From: Forficula auricularia
Lineage: Eukaryota; Arthropoda; Insecta; Dermaptera; Forficulidae
Assembly (NCBI GenBank): GCA_024734495.1
Contig: JALMQS010000128.1
Location: 25,646,711 to 25,710,710, forward strand
Direction: 5' to 3'
Length of the DNA: 64,000 bases
Below, piece after piece: positions 50,606 through 62,369 of this stretch (within the stretch, counting starts at the first letter, position 1; each line of letters begins with the position of its first letter). Both the position numbers and the translations under genes were made by a program. The notes under the pieces were generated by a model, which was given only the letters and a program-made list of their open reading frames with translations, was not told the origin of the DNA and made no database searches.

Positions 50606-51694
50606 CTAGTTGCAAGGCCCGCCTTCGGCGGCCCTCTTGCTAACCAGGGGGCACGCCCCCTGGTCCCCCAGCCCTCGAACCCCACCCTCACCCCCACACT
50701 CCCACCCACCACATCCCCCGAAACCCACCCAGCACCCCCACCCCCACACCATGCCCAACCCCCGCCCCCACACCACCACCCCAACACATTCCGCACCCTA
50801 ACCCACTAACCCCCTCCCCCCGCACCCGTTCCCAACCCCCGCCCCCACACCACCACCTGAACCCCACCCACCTCGGACCCCGCACCCCATCCACCCCGGA
50901 CCCCACCCCGTGCCCTCCAACCCTGCGCACCACACACCCCGCCTAACCCCCTGGACTCCACCCCGCACCACCACCATGCACCCCCACACTACTCCGCCTC
51001 ACCATACCCCCATTCCACCCCCGAACCCACCCTCCGCACCCAGTTTTTGCATTTCTAGCCTTCTAGTGACCCACAGATTATGTATACAAAATTTGGTTGA
51101 GTTTGGCCTAAGAGAAAGAATTTTCATTTTTTGACCCTCCCCTCCCATTTTGGGTGGTTAGTTTTTGCATTTCTAGCTTTCTAGAGGCCCAGAGATTATG
51201 TATACAAAATTTGGTTGAGTTTGCTCCAAGGGCAAGAATTTACATTTTTTCACCCCCCCCCCCCCCTCTTTGGGTGGTTTTTTGGGGAAATTTTTTTAAA
51301 CAAAAGTTGTCAGAAATCACATCCCTACAACTTTGTTTATCATAAAATTTGCCGTAGGGTTAATAGTTTAGGAGTTATTTGATAATTTTCATTCGTGCGC
51401 CCATCCAAACCCCCTTCTGGGGTCAAAATATCAAAACGTTATATAGCTAAAAATGTAAGTTAGAAGACATCTGATGTAAATATGAAATTTCATAATAATC
51501 CCTTTAGCCGTTTTTACGTGAATCGTGAGCAACTTTTCGGAAACCACTGAAACAGACAGACATACATATAGACATATAGACAGAAATTTTGTTGAGGGTG
51601 TTTTCGTTCATAACTTTGCTTGAAACGTGTGCAACCAAAATTTGGCGTGATTTGGACCAATGTACAGACAAAACCTTAATTTTATATATATAGA
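50606..51694 (-). mobile_element. Non-autonomous Helitron, copy 2 (1089 bp)
   Basis: Read on the - strand it starts TCTATATATATAAAATTAAG at 51694 and ends with a ccgccgaaggcgg hairpin and CTAG at 50609-50606. It is flanked by A (5') and T (3'), with no target duplication. These are the defining Helitron features. The interior holds a tctgtctatatgtctgtctg-type repeat, the 'gcatttctagccttctag' / 'tatgtatacaaaatttgg' module, and a C-rich (+ strand) tract at 50640-51040. No Rep/helicase is encoded. Confidence 0.95.
50640..51040 (-). repeat. G-rich degenerate satellite inside Helitron 2
   Basis: The - strand equivalent of the G-rich tract in Helitron 1 (cccccaccc runs on +). Potential G-quadruplex on the - strand. 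Open frames here are composition artefacts. Confidence 0.8.
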
Positions 51695-51816
51695 TGCATA
51701 AAGAGAAACCAATGAGATTCTACTCTACAAATAAACATATATAAAAAACATGATAAATAAATATAGTTCTATACTTTAAATGTAAAAAATAAAAATTCAA
51801 ATTGCCTAAAAATGAA

Positions 51817-53090
51817 AATGTATTCACTTATTGAATTATCTAATTTCTTCTTAAGAATAATTTATTATGTAAAGTAAATGTATGAATATATTTTTGAAAG
51901 CGCAATTTAAAATGTTAAAAGGATGTATTTTTGATTTGAATAGAAGATTTGATGATTGCCTTGCTTGCCCACCGACCAACAACTTTCTCTCCCTCTCTTT
52001 CGCCTTTAAGCAATCAGCTTAGTTAAGCAAATTGTTGTCAGCCCTTTTGAGAAAGTGGTGGGCGGTTCATGAATATGCACAAACACAGACACAACCACGG
52101 CTTTTACCCTCCCCTGAAACACTTTGATCAGAAATAAATTAAGCAAATCTTTTTCTTCATTTTCTATGGAAATAGAATTGTTTAAGGTTGCTCGGACATT
52201 AAGGCAATGTTGGATTAAAAATCTGAATTTTTAATATGCTAATAATCGATAACAAATACGTATAAAATAATTTTTTGAAAAAGATCTGACTAAGGGTTTT
52301 CGTGTAATTATTTATTAAAAATCCGACTTTTAACACGTAGAGAATAAGGAATGTTGGCTGAAAGCACATATTTCGATTTATCTAGCTAAGCGTATAATGA
52401 GAAAAAAACAAAAAACTTTTATTTATATAGATAAATTATCGTAATTAAGGTTAAAAAAACTTTCTGACGCACTGTTTGATAAATATTCAAATCTAAATGA
52501 TCAAAAATATCAGGCCGCTTCACTTAAAAATAAGTAAATCACGTGACTCGTCAAAGTGTGGCAACGTCCCATAAGAAAAACGCGTTTGTACCAAACTCAG
52601 ACAAATTTTGTATACATAATCAGTAGGCCGAACACGTTTATTTTATTTTACATCAATTTTTTTCTTTTCTATATATAATATTTAAAAGTTTATAGCCATG
52701 CTCACATCAAAAGATCAACAACTTGACAACTAGTAGATGCGCATTTGCCAGATCTACTTTAGGTCAAAAGACATTTATTTATTATATTTATTAATTAAAT
52801 TATTTCATATATCCGATTAAAAATGATATTATCTAACATCTAAATTAAAATAATTAATTTATGCTTTAAAATTTATAATTTTAGTCAAAAAAAATTTAGA
52901 TTTTATTTTGACTTGCTGGGTAGTGTCTGATCAACCTTAAAATAATAAAGAAAATATATTTTATTAAAATGGCACACAGAAAAATTTTCATTGAAATCAT
53001 CAAATAAACATTCATTTATTCCTCATTAATTACAAATCAAGATTTTATTAAAATTTTTAATTTAATCAGATCAATTCCTGTAAATCAATT
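51817..53090. other. Intergenic, mostly unrecognised
   Basis: A GC-richer stretch at about 51960-52130 (cttgcttgcccaccgaccaa; gtggtgggcggttcatg) is not repeated in the window and could be a conserved noncoding element. A Helitron-interior scrap is at 52590-52625. Otherwise AT-rich. Confidence 0.45.
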
Positions 53091-53094
53091 GTAA

Positions 53095-53245
53095 TAGACT
53101 GATGAAGGGGCAAATCCTTCAAAACTATAGTCTCGTTATAAATAAATTAAAAAAAATATTTTCTAGCAGAAGACACACTATTTTATTGTCTCCTTTAATT
53201 TATAAAAATTCTGCTACTCTCGGCAAAAAGAAACTTTCAATTTAA
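53095..53245 (+). repeat. Repeat 'A' copy with CTGATGA module
   Basis: actgatgaaggggcaaatcc, then aactatagtctcgttataaa, then agacacactattttattgtc and ctgctactctcggcaaaaag. The block order matches 25780-25985 reversed. Confidence 0.8.
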
Positions 53246-53335
53246 GATTTGATTAAATAATTAATATTACTTCTTAACATAAATTGAACAGAGATTTTTT
53301 CCAGAAAACCTATTTCACTTGAGCTATATCTACTT

Positions 53336-53452
53336 ATTATTTTTTTTTAAATTTGTTTCTACCCCGGGGTCAGATTTTAGCCGGATGCCTCGAGTCGGAT
53401 TCGAACCCGGGTCCACTTGGTTAGCAAGCTGCCCCTAACCTAACCCGACCCC
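53336..53452 (-). repeat. SINE family 1, 3'-truncated copy
   Basis: Has the box B region and ccccggggtcagattttagc body but lacks the ggcctttctagcc tail. Confidence 0.8.
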
Positions 53453-54460
53453 AGGCCTGTTCTTAATCTTGAAAATATCAGTGGCGTATCGAGGGGGCGG
53501 TGATTATAAATTATTTAATTATGGGGGTCTCTAGGAAGTTCAGTTGCTCCTAGTACCTCCTGAAGATGGTCAATAGCCCGAAATATACTATATATCGAGA
53601 TTAAACTCATAACATACTAGTATATGTGTTTGATTTATGCCTCATCGGGCTCACTTTCGTTCAGAAATTTTTTTATTTAGCTTATTTCAATTATATTATT
53701 TCAATTATTTCATGATTTTGTATAAAATCCTTTCGAAATAAACCGAAATCTGAGGAAAATGCAATTTTATTTTATAGGCAAAATCAAAAAACTTCGATTT
53801 GGAAATTTTCATAAATTAATTATTTATCGGTTAACTATATATATTATAGATCTTTAATAAGTCCTTTACTTTTATACATTATTATTTTCTTTTCATACTT
53901 TTTTTCAAAACTCTCTTCTTAAAGATAAAATAATAAAGCCTTCGGGAAGACGTGTTCTTTCTCTTTGTTCCTTTTTCTCTTTTGATACAAAAAAGAAAGA
54001 AATAATAACATTTCCCTATTATTTGAACTCAAGAGACGGCTATTCATTTCTTTATTACGTAAAATATATATACTTAAGTATTACAATGAAAAAAAAATGG
54101 AAAGATAAAGCAAGGGGAACTTAAGATCATTAAAATATCTATCAATAATCAGCTTTTAAGGGTAGATTTTTTTGGATGATTCTATACAAGTCTATGTTTA
54201 TTTGGAATAATAAATAATACGTCCTTTATTCTTTTCATATACCTACTATCAAATTTATATAAAAGAAAAAGTGAAAACTTGAATTAGAAATCGAATACTT
54301 TTGGTACAAAAGTGCATTTTAATTATACAAAAACTATCTGATTTATGATTTTTTCAGATTTTAAGTATTTTTTCAATGTGAACTTCTAAAGCTAGAAAGC
54401 AAAAAATTTTATTTTATTTTGGAAATAATGCAACATTTTGACATCATAGTAACATTTCTA

Positions 54461-54755
54461 GAGGCGACTGTGGGTCAGTGACTAGAGTGTCGGGTCGCTG
54501 ACTTGAAGTACGCTGGTTCGAGACTGAGTCTCGGCAGATCAGATATTTGCAGTCGCCTCTTCTTGGAAAGCAATGGCAACCTACCAAGAGTATAATTGCC
54601 TAGTAACCTCTCCAAACTAGCCGTTCGAAACCGCCTTTAAAAAGTAGGTCCCATATATCTGTGTAGAACAACTAAAACATACTCAGCACAGGTATATGTG
54701 GAGAGTAGCCAAAACGTCAGGGAGACCTGATATGGCACTTAAAAGAAGAAATGAC
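54461..54755 (+). repeat. tRNA-derived SINE (family 2), full copy
   Basis: Head ggcgactgtgggtcagtgac (box A), gctggttcgagactgagtct (box B), a body with ttggaaagcaatggcaacct, and the end acgtcagggagacctgatat. It runs into a (TTTA)n tail at 54758-54785. About 295 bp, well above the 170 bp of family 1. Confidence 0.88.
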
Positions 54756-54757
54756 AT

Positions 54758-54785
54758 TTATTTATTTATTTATTTATTTATTTAG
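54758..54785 (+). repeat. (TTTA)n microsatellite
   Basis: About six tandem tttа-type units at the end of the SINE, probably its tail. Confidence 0.85.
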
Positions 54786-55249
54786 ATAATTTTACGGACT
54801 AGTAGTCCACTTACAAAAATGTCAAATACGTGTATAATGAGTGTTATATCAAGAAAAATAAAAAAATAAAATTTTTTTTTTTTTTTACAAAGAATTACAA
54901 AATAAAACATCGAAATCATATATAAACAATGCAATAAAAAATACAATAATCTATACTCGAACAATAAATATAATTAACAATAAAAGAACTATCACATGAA
55001 AATCATACAGAAAACAATAATGAAAAGAAAAGCAAAAGATAAAAGAGAAACATACATAAATAGGTACATAATTAAGTATTACAATGTTTACGGTGCTGGT
55101 GGGGATGTTCACATAAATTCATTCAAAACAAAAACAAAAACAAAAACAAAATCTCGTAAAAATTAAGTAAAGACAAAATTCAACAAAGATATGCCATTCA
55201 ATAGTTTAATAATAATAAACCAAAAATAAAGCAATGCAAATCACTCCCA

Positions 55250-55790
55250 TCAGACTGTCATAAATTTTCGGAAAAAATGATCTTTGATTTTATTTTTAGA
55301 GGTGTTAAATATGTCTATTTCCCTATTGCTATTACCTGTTTCCAAGATGCGATTTGTGCACGAGTACTTAAGATATGAGAATCTCTGACAAGGAGTAAAA
55401 AACAGCAGTGGATTTCGTGTCCTGTGAATACCGACATTGAAAGTGACCAGCTCTAGAAGCTGAGAACTATTTATTTTGCCACTGATGAGATCATGAAGAA
55501 GGAGGAAATCAGATTGCTCTCTTCTTAAGTTAGAGAGCAAAAATGCAGAGTGAGATATAGACGCTCATAAGACAAATCCATAGTTGGAACATGTAGTTTA
55601 AAGGCAACATATCTTAAGAATTTCCGTTCTACCCGCTCCAGTTTTTGGATATGAATCTTGCAATGAGGTGACCACACCGGACTTGCATACTCTAATCCAC
55701 TTCTAACAATCGAACAATATAAATTTTTTAAAGTAAATATGTTAGAGAAATGCTTTGTATTGCGAATGACGAAGCCAAGGAGCTTCATAG
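55250..55790 (-). pseudogene. LINE reverse-transcriptase C-terminus (jockey/I-like), frameshifted
   Basis: The first segment (55788-55525) reads MKLLGFVIRNTKHF, then LYCSIVRSGLEYASPVWSPH and QKLERVERKFLRYVAF, the well-known 'LVRS.LEYAS.VWSP' block after the polymerase domain of non-LTR elements. A frameshift near 55530 continues into LSNLRREQSDFLLLHDLISG and NSSQLLELVTFNVG (the 'L..RR...DL.LL..I..G..D...LL....F' block). It lacks the YADD catalytic centre, so it is a 5'-truncated relic. Confidence 0.85.
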
Positions 55791-56474
55791 CGTGATTAGA
55801 TATTTTCGTGATATGATCAATAATTTCTAAGATCTACTAACTTCTTTTCTTGAGTTATACTGGGTATCTTAGAAATTACCGCTACCCCATAAAAATTGTA
55901 TTTTCTGAAAGAGTTTCAAGAATTTTAGAAAACTGAAGTTCACATTTTCCGAGGAGTGAACCGCGATTGGAATTAGGTGTACACCGTCTTTGGAATTATG
56001 TGGAATTATTTTGGAATTTATTAGATAATGCCCCTTTATTTATTGTCTTCTACTTGTAAATGAAAGCGGAAGTGGAAGTAGGTGTACACGATATTAGGTC
56101 GCGGTTCACTCCTCGATATTTCACTTTCATATTTTCCACAGATTCAGCATCTTTTTTTTTCTATTAGTATTTTATTCCAAAATGAGTCAAAATCGTTCGT
56201 CTTTCACCAATTTTTTATGTCATTAAATTATGTCAAAGATTTGCAAAATTTCAAATAAAAATTTTTGCTGAATTAAATACTTATTCCTGAAATTAAATCC
56301 AAATTCAAAATCTTTTAAATAACGACTAAGCACCTGGGTATTTATAACGGCATCAGTATCCCAGTCATCTTCATAATTTTTTAATTGATTGAAAACTCCA
56401 CCCAAAACACTTCTGTGAAAAAACAGGTCAAGTTCGAAAACGAAGAGAAATCTAGAGGGCAGCCAGGATTTTTT

Positions 56475-56650
56475 TTTTGGCTTTTTGACTTTTCTAGCCA
56501 TAAGCCAATTTACGATACTTATTATTATTTATTTTTATTTTTTTTTTTTTTTTAATTTGTCTCTACCCGGGGATCAGATTATAGCCGGATGCCTCGAGTC
56601 GGATTCTAACCTGGGTCCACTTGATACGCTAAGCCTAGCCTAACCCGACC
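56475..56650 (-). repeat. SINE family 1, copy
   Basis: Tail ggctttttgacttttctagc on + and box B as ggattctaacctgggtcc; the box B carries a base change (cgaa to ctaa), so it is probably silent. Confidence 0.8.
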
Positions 56651-56699
56651 CGCAGCCAAGGTAAATTCGCCAAAGATATTTAAGTTAAGAAAATTTTCA

Positions 56700-56905
56700 A
56701 TTAAAATGCATTCTTTTCTATTTTGATTGACAATCTAAATTTATGGATTCTAAATTTATAATTAATTTAATTATTTTCATGTTAGGGTAAATGAACTTAA
56801 TTCGTGACAAGCCAAGTTTCATGAAAATAATGTAAATTAAAAATTTAGAATCCATAAATCTAGAATGTCATTCAAAATGGAAAGAATCCGTTTTAATTGA
56901 AAATA
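56700..56905. repeat. Inverted repeat, about 75-bp arms
   Basis: attaaaatgcattcttttct through tttatggattctaaattt is mirrored at 56840-56905. The spacer contains aattcgtgacaagccaag, similar to the spacer of the palindrome at 37001-37587. Confidence 0.75.
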
Positions 56906-56984
56906 TTATAATATTTTCTCAAATCAATTATTATTTTTTTAATGCAATCGAATGCAAGAATGGGGCACCAGTAATGATGCAGCC

Positions 56985-57790
56985 CCTATGGATCTCGAAA
57001 GACCCTTGCATTACCGAAGAGAAGGGAAAGTTGATTAAGTTAGAGGGTGAAGTAGACGTAGGTGTTTATGCACTCGGGTTTTGAGGGTTTGAAGATTATA
57101 AGTGCTGGGAAAGATGGAGGCTGGGAGAGAGTTCCAGTTCCTTGAAGTCATGAGGATATATGTATTGGCGAATGAAGTGGTCCGGCACTTTTCTAATTTG
57201 ACCGCGAAAGAGTGTTGGGAGTCGGCAAAACGCGTGCTACGTGCAAAGCATGCTTTGGGGGGGGGGGGGGGGAATTATTGATTTTATCTCATGAGAGCAC
57301 CTGCCGTGATAGTATCTATAGAAAAGGGAAAGGGCAGAGACATTTCTTCGATGCGAGCGAGTCGAGGGAGTCGGTGAGAGTAGAATCGTCAATTAGCCTG
57401 ACGGCTCGATTCTGAATTGCATCCAGGAGTAGCAAGAGAATATTTAGAGGCTCCTCTCCATAGATGAGAGCCGTATTCGAGACAGGGGCGGATTTGGGCC
57501 TTGTAGATGGTGAGAAGATGTGGGGGCTTGTAAAATCGCTTGGACCTAAATAAGTAGCCAATCTTCCTTGCTGCAGATTTCGCCACAGAGGAGATGTGTT
57601 CATTCCAAGACAGGTCAGATGCGACTGAGACGCCCAACATGGATAGGCTGTCATCATTTTCAGGGTATTCGAATCGAAGTGAACATCAGGGAAATTTTTA
57701 TTTTCGCGCCTAGAAATTAGACAACATTGAGTCTTGTTTGCATCTTGGCGAATTTAACTTGACTGCACTCTACGTTTTCAAACTTGTCCT
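56985..57790 (-). pseudogene. LINE reverse-transcriptase C-terminus, second family, frameshifted
   Basis: The - strand reads SMLGVSVASDLSWNEHIS, then LFRSKRFYKPPHLLTIYKAQ and IRPCLEYGSHLW. A frameshift leads to AIQNRAVRLIDDSTLTDSLD and SLASKKCLCPFP, and then LFYRYYHGRCSHEIKSIIP past 57315. These are the 'LGV..D..LSW..H' and 'P.LEY.SHLW' blocks of non-LTR reverse transcriptases. Upstream (57660-57780) a shifted frame has HFDSNTLK. At least two frame changes and a poly-G run (57259-57272) disrupt it. Confidence 0.85.
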
Positions 57791-57879
57791 GTTTTTTCAC
57801 ACACGTGTTTTGGATGGGATTTCTCTTCTTTTGGTAAGCTAGTATGTAGCTTTTAATTTTTATTTATTTCTTTTTTTGA

Positions 57880-58090
57880 GGGGGATTAATTTACCCTACA
57901 AATTTCACCTCTTCATTTGAGAGGTTAAGGGTAGTACTTTACTTTAAAGTTTTTCGTGATTAATTTTTCACCTTTATTAATCCTCCAAACCTGCAAAATT
58001 GCCACATTTTAGCATTCTAGGGTCATTATTCATTATACATACATTTTTTACCAACCCCTTCATTTTAGGGGTTGAAAGAGAGAGACTATG
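57880..58090 (+). repeat. Single diverged unit of the 149-bp tandem family
   Basis: tacaaatttcacctcttcat, cacattttagcattctaggg and accccttcattttagg match the units at 37615-38060. Confidence 0.6.
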
Positions 58091-58781
58091 TATTTTGATT
58101 TTTCCTTTATATATGTTTATTACATCGAAGCAAAGGAAAACCTCATTCATTTCTCTTAAAAAAAAATCATTTGAAAGAGATCCTATGTTAATGTTTGATT
58201 ATCTTCAGCATTTTACTAAAATTAATATTTAATAAAAAAAAATTGAGTCTTCTCTAGAGAATCTTTCTCTTTTTTGACGCCCCTAGTTGCGATTATTTCA
58301 TTTCAATTTTCATTGACTTTTTTAGTCACCCAGTGTTTAACTTAACTAAAAGACAAACCCCTTTTGAATAGAAATGAAAAGAAAACGAAGCCAAGTGGGA
58401 GGGTAAAAAAAAAAAAAAAAAAAAGAAAGAACAAAAAATTAAAGTTTCTGATTCAAGTCATTAGGAGCATATAGAAATTTTTTAAATTGAATTTTTCTTT
58501 AAAGAAGAAAGATTCACTAATTTTCTTAAGAGAAAAAAAATATATTCATTGACCCATTATGAGTTGCTTTTTTCTTCCGCCTTTTTTTTTTATTTCAAGC
58601 CTTGATTAAAAGAAAAGAAGAAAATCTTGCTAACTTAGAAAAGAAGAAGAAGAAGAGAAATTAATAATTTACGCCCTTTTCTTTTTCTGCCTTTTTAATA
58701 TAATATTCGTCTCAATGGAAAATAAAGATTTATACTAATGACAATAGGGCCTTAAATGACAAGAAAGGGAATGTTTTTGAA

Positions 58782-59033
58782 AGGGCGTATTCGCCATACC
58801 ACTCTCGAGTTTTTTTTTCTTTTTATTTTCAGAGGAGAGGGAATGAAACCCAAAAGAATCAAAATGGGAAAAAAAGAATTCTCGCTTTCATAATCAAATT
58901 ATTCAATCATTTTAATTATATATTAAGTTTTATTAGCACAGACGGAATCGACGATTAAGAAGCTTAATTAATTATATTTTTATGGATAAAGAGAAATCAA
59001 TGAGGTTCTACTCTGCAAATAAACATATTATAC
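58782..59033 (+). repeat. Dispersed repeat, uninterrupted copy (Helitron empty site)
   Basis: Continuous version of 50401-50605 plus 51695-51740. The Helitron insertion point corresponds to A58984|T58985, ttta|tggataaag, versus ttta|[Helitron]|tgcataaag. Confidence 0.93.
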
Positions 59034-59189
59034 TTATATACCAGTGGATGTTGGTGACTTTCAACCAGGGGAGAGTGTCCAAAAAATTAGCCTACTTTTT
59101 TTGAAATTTTATTTTAATTTTCGCTTTTTTTTCAAATATCATCGAATACGGCTTCATTTTCGTTATTTTTTATAATTTAACATTATTGA

Positions 59190-59395
59190 AGGAGACACTA
59201 AAAGAGTGTGTCTTCTGCTGGAATTATAAATTTTATTTATTTATAACGAGACCATAGTTTCTCTCTTCATCAGTCTATTACAATTGATTCACAGAAATTA
59301 ATTTATAATTCCAGCAGAAGACACTCTTTTATTGTCTCCTTCAATATATAAAAATTCTGCTACTCTCGGCACAAAAACTTTCAATTTAATTTAAC
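59190..59395. repeat. Repeat 'A' copy, inverted pair
   Basis: ggagacactaaaagagtgtg (left) and cagaagacactcttttattg (right) form an inverted pair around cttcatcagtctattacaat, whose - strand is ctgatgaag followed by agagaaact. Ends with ctgctactctcggcac. Confidence 0.8.
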
Positions 59396-60229
59396 ATTAA
59401 TTTAAAAAAATATATTTTGCGACCTTCGCCCCAAACGGATACTTCTTTGTGTGAGTGAGGGTTGGAGTCAGAAATTAAATCTTGTGCCTTAAACTCCTCA
59501 GTTTCTGAGATGGAAATCGACCATCTTCCTCAGCCTGTCCTATAAGAAAATCTTAAATTTTTCCTAATTCTATTGCTATAATCAAGCTATGACTTGTCTA
59601 TAGTACTCTTAGTTATTTCCGATCTTATATATTGAGAGTTTTTAGAAATGGATTAGTCCAAAAATTCTCGAATCATCTTTATTTATTCCTTTTTTTGTAT
59701 TATTACTATTTTAATAGTTCCTCATCGAGAACAATTTTTCTTCGACTAAAACTCGTCTGAACTTGTCTTTGACATGCTTGAACTGGAAGATATACCAGAC
59801 AGGGACTTGAAACCTTCTATCCGCGCCCTTTTCAGGAAAATCAGTAATTTTGATTCCCCCTTGAAACAACTATGCAACAATTTTATTTCAATTCGAGCTT
59901 CAATATACTACTTTTCAAAACAAAAAAATGTTTTTTTATAGAAATATTTGAAATAACGGATAATAATTTGAAGTCGACCTTATATATTAATGAAAATACT
60001 CTAAATGTTTGAAATTTTAGGGATGCGCTGTATCCACAACATCTATGGACCGCATGCCACTGTTATATACATATCTCTTTATTAAAATGTTATAATTTCT
60101 GTCTGTCTGTCTCCAGATTTGTGTTCAATATTGACGTGCAAATAAAAATCCATATATTCCCCAATTTGTGTCTATCATTTATACAAGCGTTCTTACAAGG
60201 ATTGCATTTATTTCTCGACGCCAAAAACT

Positions 60230-60420
60230 AACTACCCAAAATGAGGGAGGAAAGGGGGGGGGGCAAAAAATGAAAATTGTAGATCTTTGGACCAAACTCA
60301 ACCAAACTTTTTATATACATAATCTATAGGCATCCATAAGACTAGAAATTCAAATACTAATCCCCCAAAATATGGACGAGGGTCCAAAAATGAAAATTAT
60401 AGGTCCTTGTACCAAATTAA
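60230..60420 (+). repeat. Helitron-interior fragment
   Basis: aaaaatgaaaattgtagatc, ttggaccaaactcaaccaaa and tatacataatctataggcat in the order seen in the Helitrons, without ends. Confidence 0.6.
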
Positions 60421-60786
60421 CCAAGTTTTATGAATCAACAATTCTGCTACTCTCGCCAAATGAAAATATTTTTAATTATATTTTAATGTTTGAGAAATAG
60501 ACAACGCAAATTTTAGTAATCATGGAAGATAAAAAATAAAAATTAAGGTATTTATGGATGAAAATATTTTTGTACGCTTTCTCAGTAAATAGGGGATTTT
60601 TTGTCGGCGAATTGTTTGAGCTAGAAAGTTGAAATTTCAAATGAATCTTATTAATACATAAATAATATAAACTTGTGTGCCAAATTTCACCCCATTAGCT
60701 AAAACTCTTCAAGGGCTATATAACAATTCGATTTTTTTTTCTTTTATACTTATAGTTTATTAATGCAAATTTGGGAGCCTCTAGCT

Positions 60787-60944
60787 CAGCGGAATTCAAC
60801 CATTTTGCTTGGCGGGTCAAATTCGGCAATAAGATGGGTCTGGTGGGCCGCACAAAAAGTATTTTTTGTATCACGCCTGTAACTGTAAAAGTGGTTATTG
60901 TATGAGAATTGGTTGACTGATGGGTCCCATGTTGAGTACCGCTG
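60787..60944. mobile_element. hAT-like MITE, 158 bp
   Basis: Ends cagcggaattcaac and gttgagtaccgctg. Flanking octamers CTCTAGCT (60779-60786) and ATCTAGTA (60945-60952) agree at 6 of 8. Confidence 0.75.
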
Positions 60945-61299
60945 ATCTAGTAGATCTTCTGATACGATGTCCCCATATATTTCGCAATATGAAAGGGAGT
61001 TCAGCGCCGCCTGGTTAGAGGTAGGGTATGCATTCAAATAGAACTCTTTGTTGTGCTGGTTGCATCACCAGGAGCTGAATATAAAAATCTTCTTTTAATT
61101 AACAAAATTTAAAAAATGTAAATAATTTCAATTTTCTCATTTAGATTCAATTACATGGATTCACTGGCTTTTGTTTCGCAATAAGAAACTAAGCCCAGAA
61201 ACAGAAAATTTAAAATTACATGACAGTCAAATTTGCTACTCAAGTTAAGCTTTGTTGCTGGAGCTTGGGATAAATTGAAAGGATTTACATTATAACTTA

Positions 61300-61600
61300 A
61301 ATAAATTATAATTTAAAACAAAGTAAAAACTAAAAAACACGCTTTTGTCAGTTCTCTAAAAAGTACAAAATAATGTAGTAAACTAATAAACATAAAGTCA
61401 AAAAGCGTGGGCCATCACTTTGTCGAAATTAATTAAAACTACATGCTTCTGCGCCCACACGCTTTTTAACTTTATGTTTATTAGTTTATTACACATTATT
61501 TTGTACTTTTTTAGAGAATTACTGACAAAAGCGTATTTTTTAGTTTTTACTTTGTTTTAAATTATAATTTATTATTTTACTTTTTAGTTTTAATTATTTT
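61300..61600. repeat. Foldback element, copy 2 (partner 38340-38600)
   Basis: Arms with agtacaaaataatgtagtaa and attattttgtacttttttag around a centre ctttgtcgaaattaattaaa. The arms are longer and better paired than in copy 1. Confidence 0.82.
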
Positions 61601-61676
61601 TATATTGAAAATCTTGCGGAATTTAACAGAATGAAATGTTTTTATTTTTTATAAAATTTTATTTAAATTGAGTAGG

Positions 61677-61841
61677 GGGAGTCGGGTTAGCCGAGGGGCT
61701 AGCGTACCATCCTGCTAATCAAGTGAACCCGGGTTCGAATCCGACTCGAGGCAACCGGCTAAAAATCTGATCCCTGCATAGAAGTCTTAATTTAATATCA
61801 GTATCGTAAATTGGCTGATGGGTAGAAGGGGCGAAAATCAA
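61677..61841 (+). repeat. SINE family 1, full copy
   Basis: Head gtcgggttagccgaggggct, box B gggttcgaatccgactcg, tail ttggctgatgggtagaagg, then an A-run. Confidence 0.85.
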
Positions 61842-61916
61842 AAAAAAAAATGTAAGGGAAACAATTATTTATATAGAGAAATGTTTGTGGAATTTAAGAG
61901 AACAAAAGTCCCATTG

Positions 61917-61962
61917 ATAGATAGATAGATAGATAGGTTCATACATACATACATACATACAG
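61917..61962 (+). repeat. (GATA)n and (CATA)n microsatellites
   Basis: About five gata units followed directly by about five cata units, then acaggtgaagctaatataaa, which also follows a short gata-like stretch at 38595-38620. Confidence 0.85.
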
Positions 61963-62369
61963 GTGAAGCTAATATAAAGCGTGTAAAAAGAAATATACTT
62001 TGGTGCAAGAAAAATAGCTTCTGATAATGTTAAACTTTATATTTTTTTTGTTAAAATATACACAATCGCTTCGATTTATAACACCCTATGATTTTTAACT
62101 ATTATTTTACAATGTCAAATATGGCTGAAAGAAAATGCTCATCGTGCCTCAAGTTCATTATCTATTACCTTTTCGATAGTTCCCTTATCAAATTTTTTTG
62201 TGAGAAAGATCCTTTTTTTCATTTTAGACTTGTGTTATGTCCCTGACATTTTAATATAAATCTCTCTTTTCATTTTCCTGTATAAATAGTGATATAATAT
62301 TAGCGAGGTTTTTCGTATTTAATCTTTGATGGCATTGATGTGGTATATGTCCGGTAATTAAGAGTGAAA

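Larger units (their letters stand above)
50401..51740 (+). repeat. Dispersed repeat, copy split by Helitron 2
   Basis: 50401-50605 plus 51695-51740 match the continuous sequence 58782-59033, from agggcgtattcgccatacca to aataaacatat. The gap in this copy is exactly the Helitron. Confidence 0.93.
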
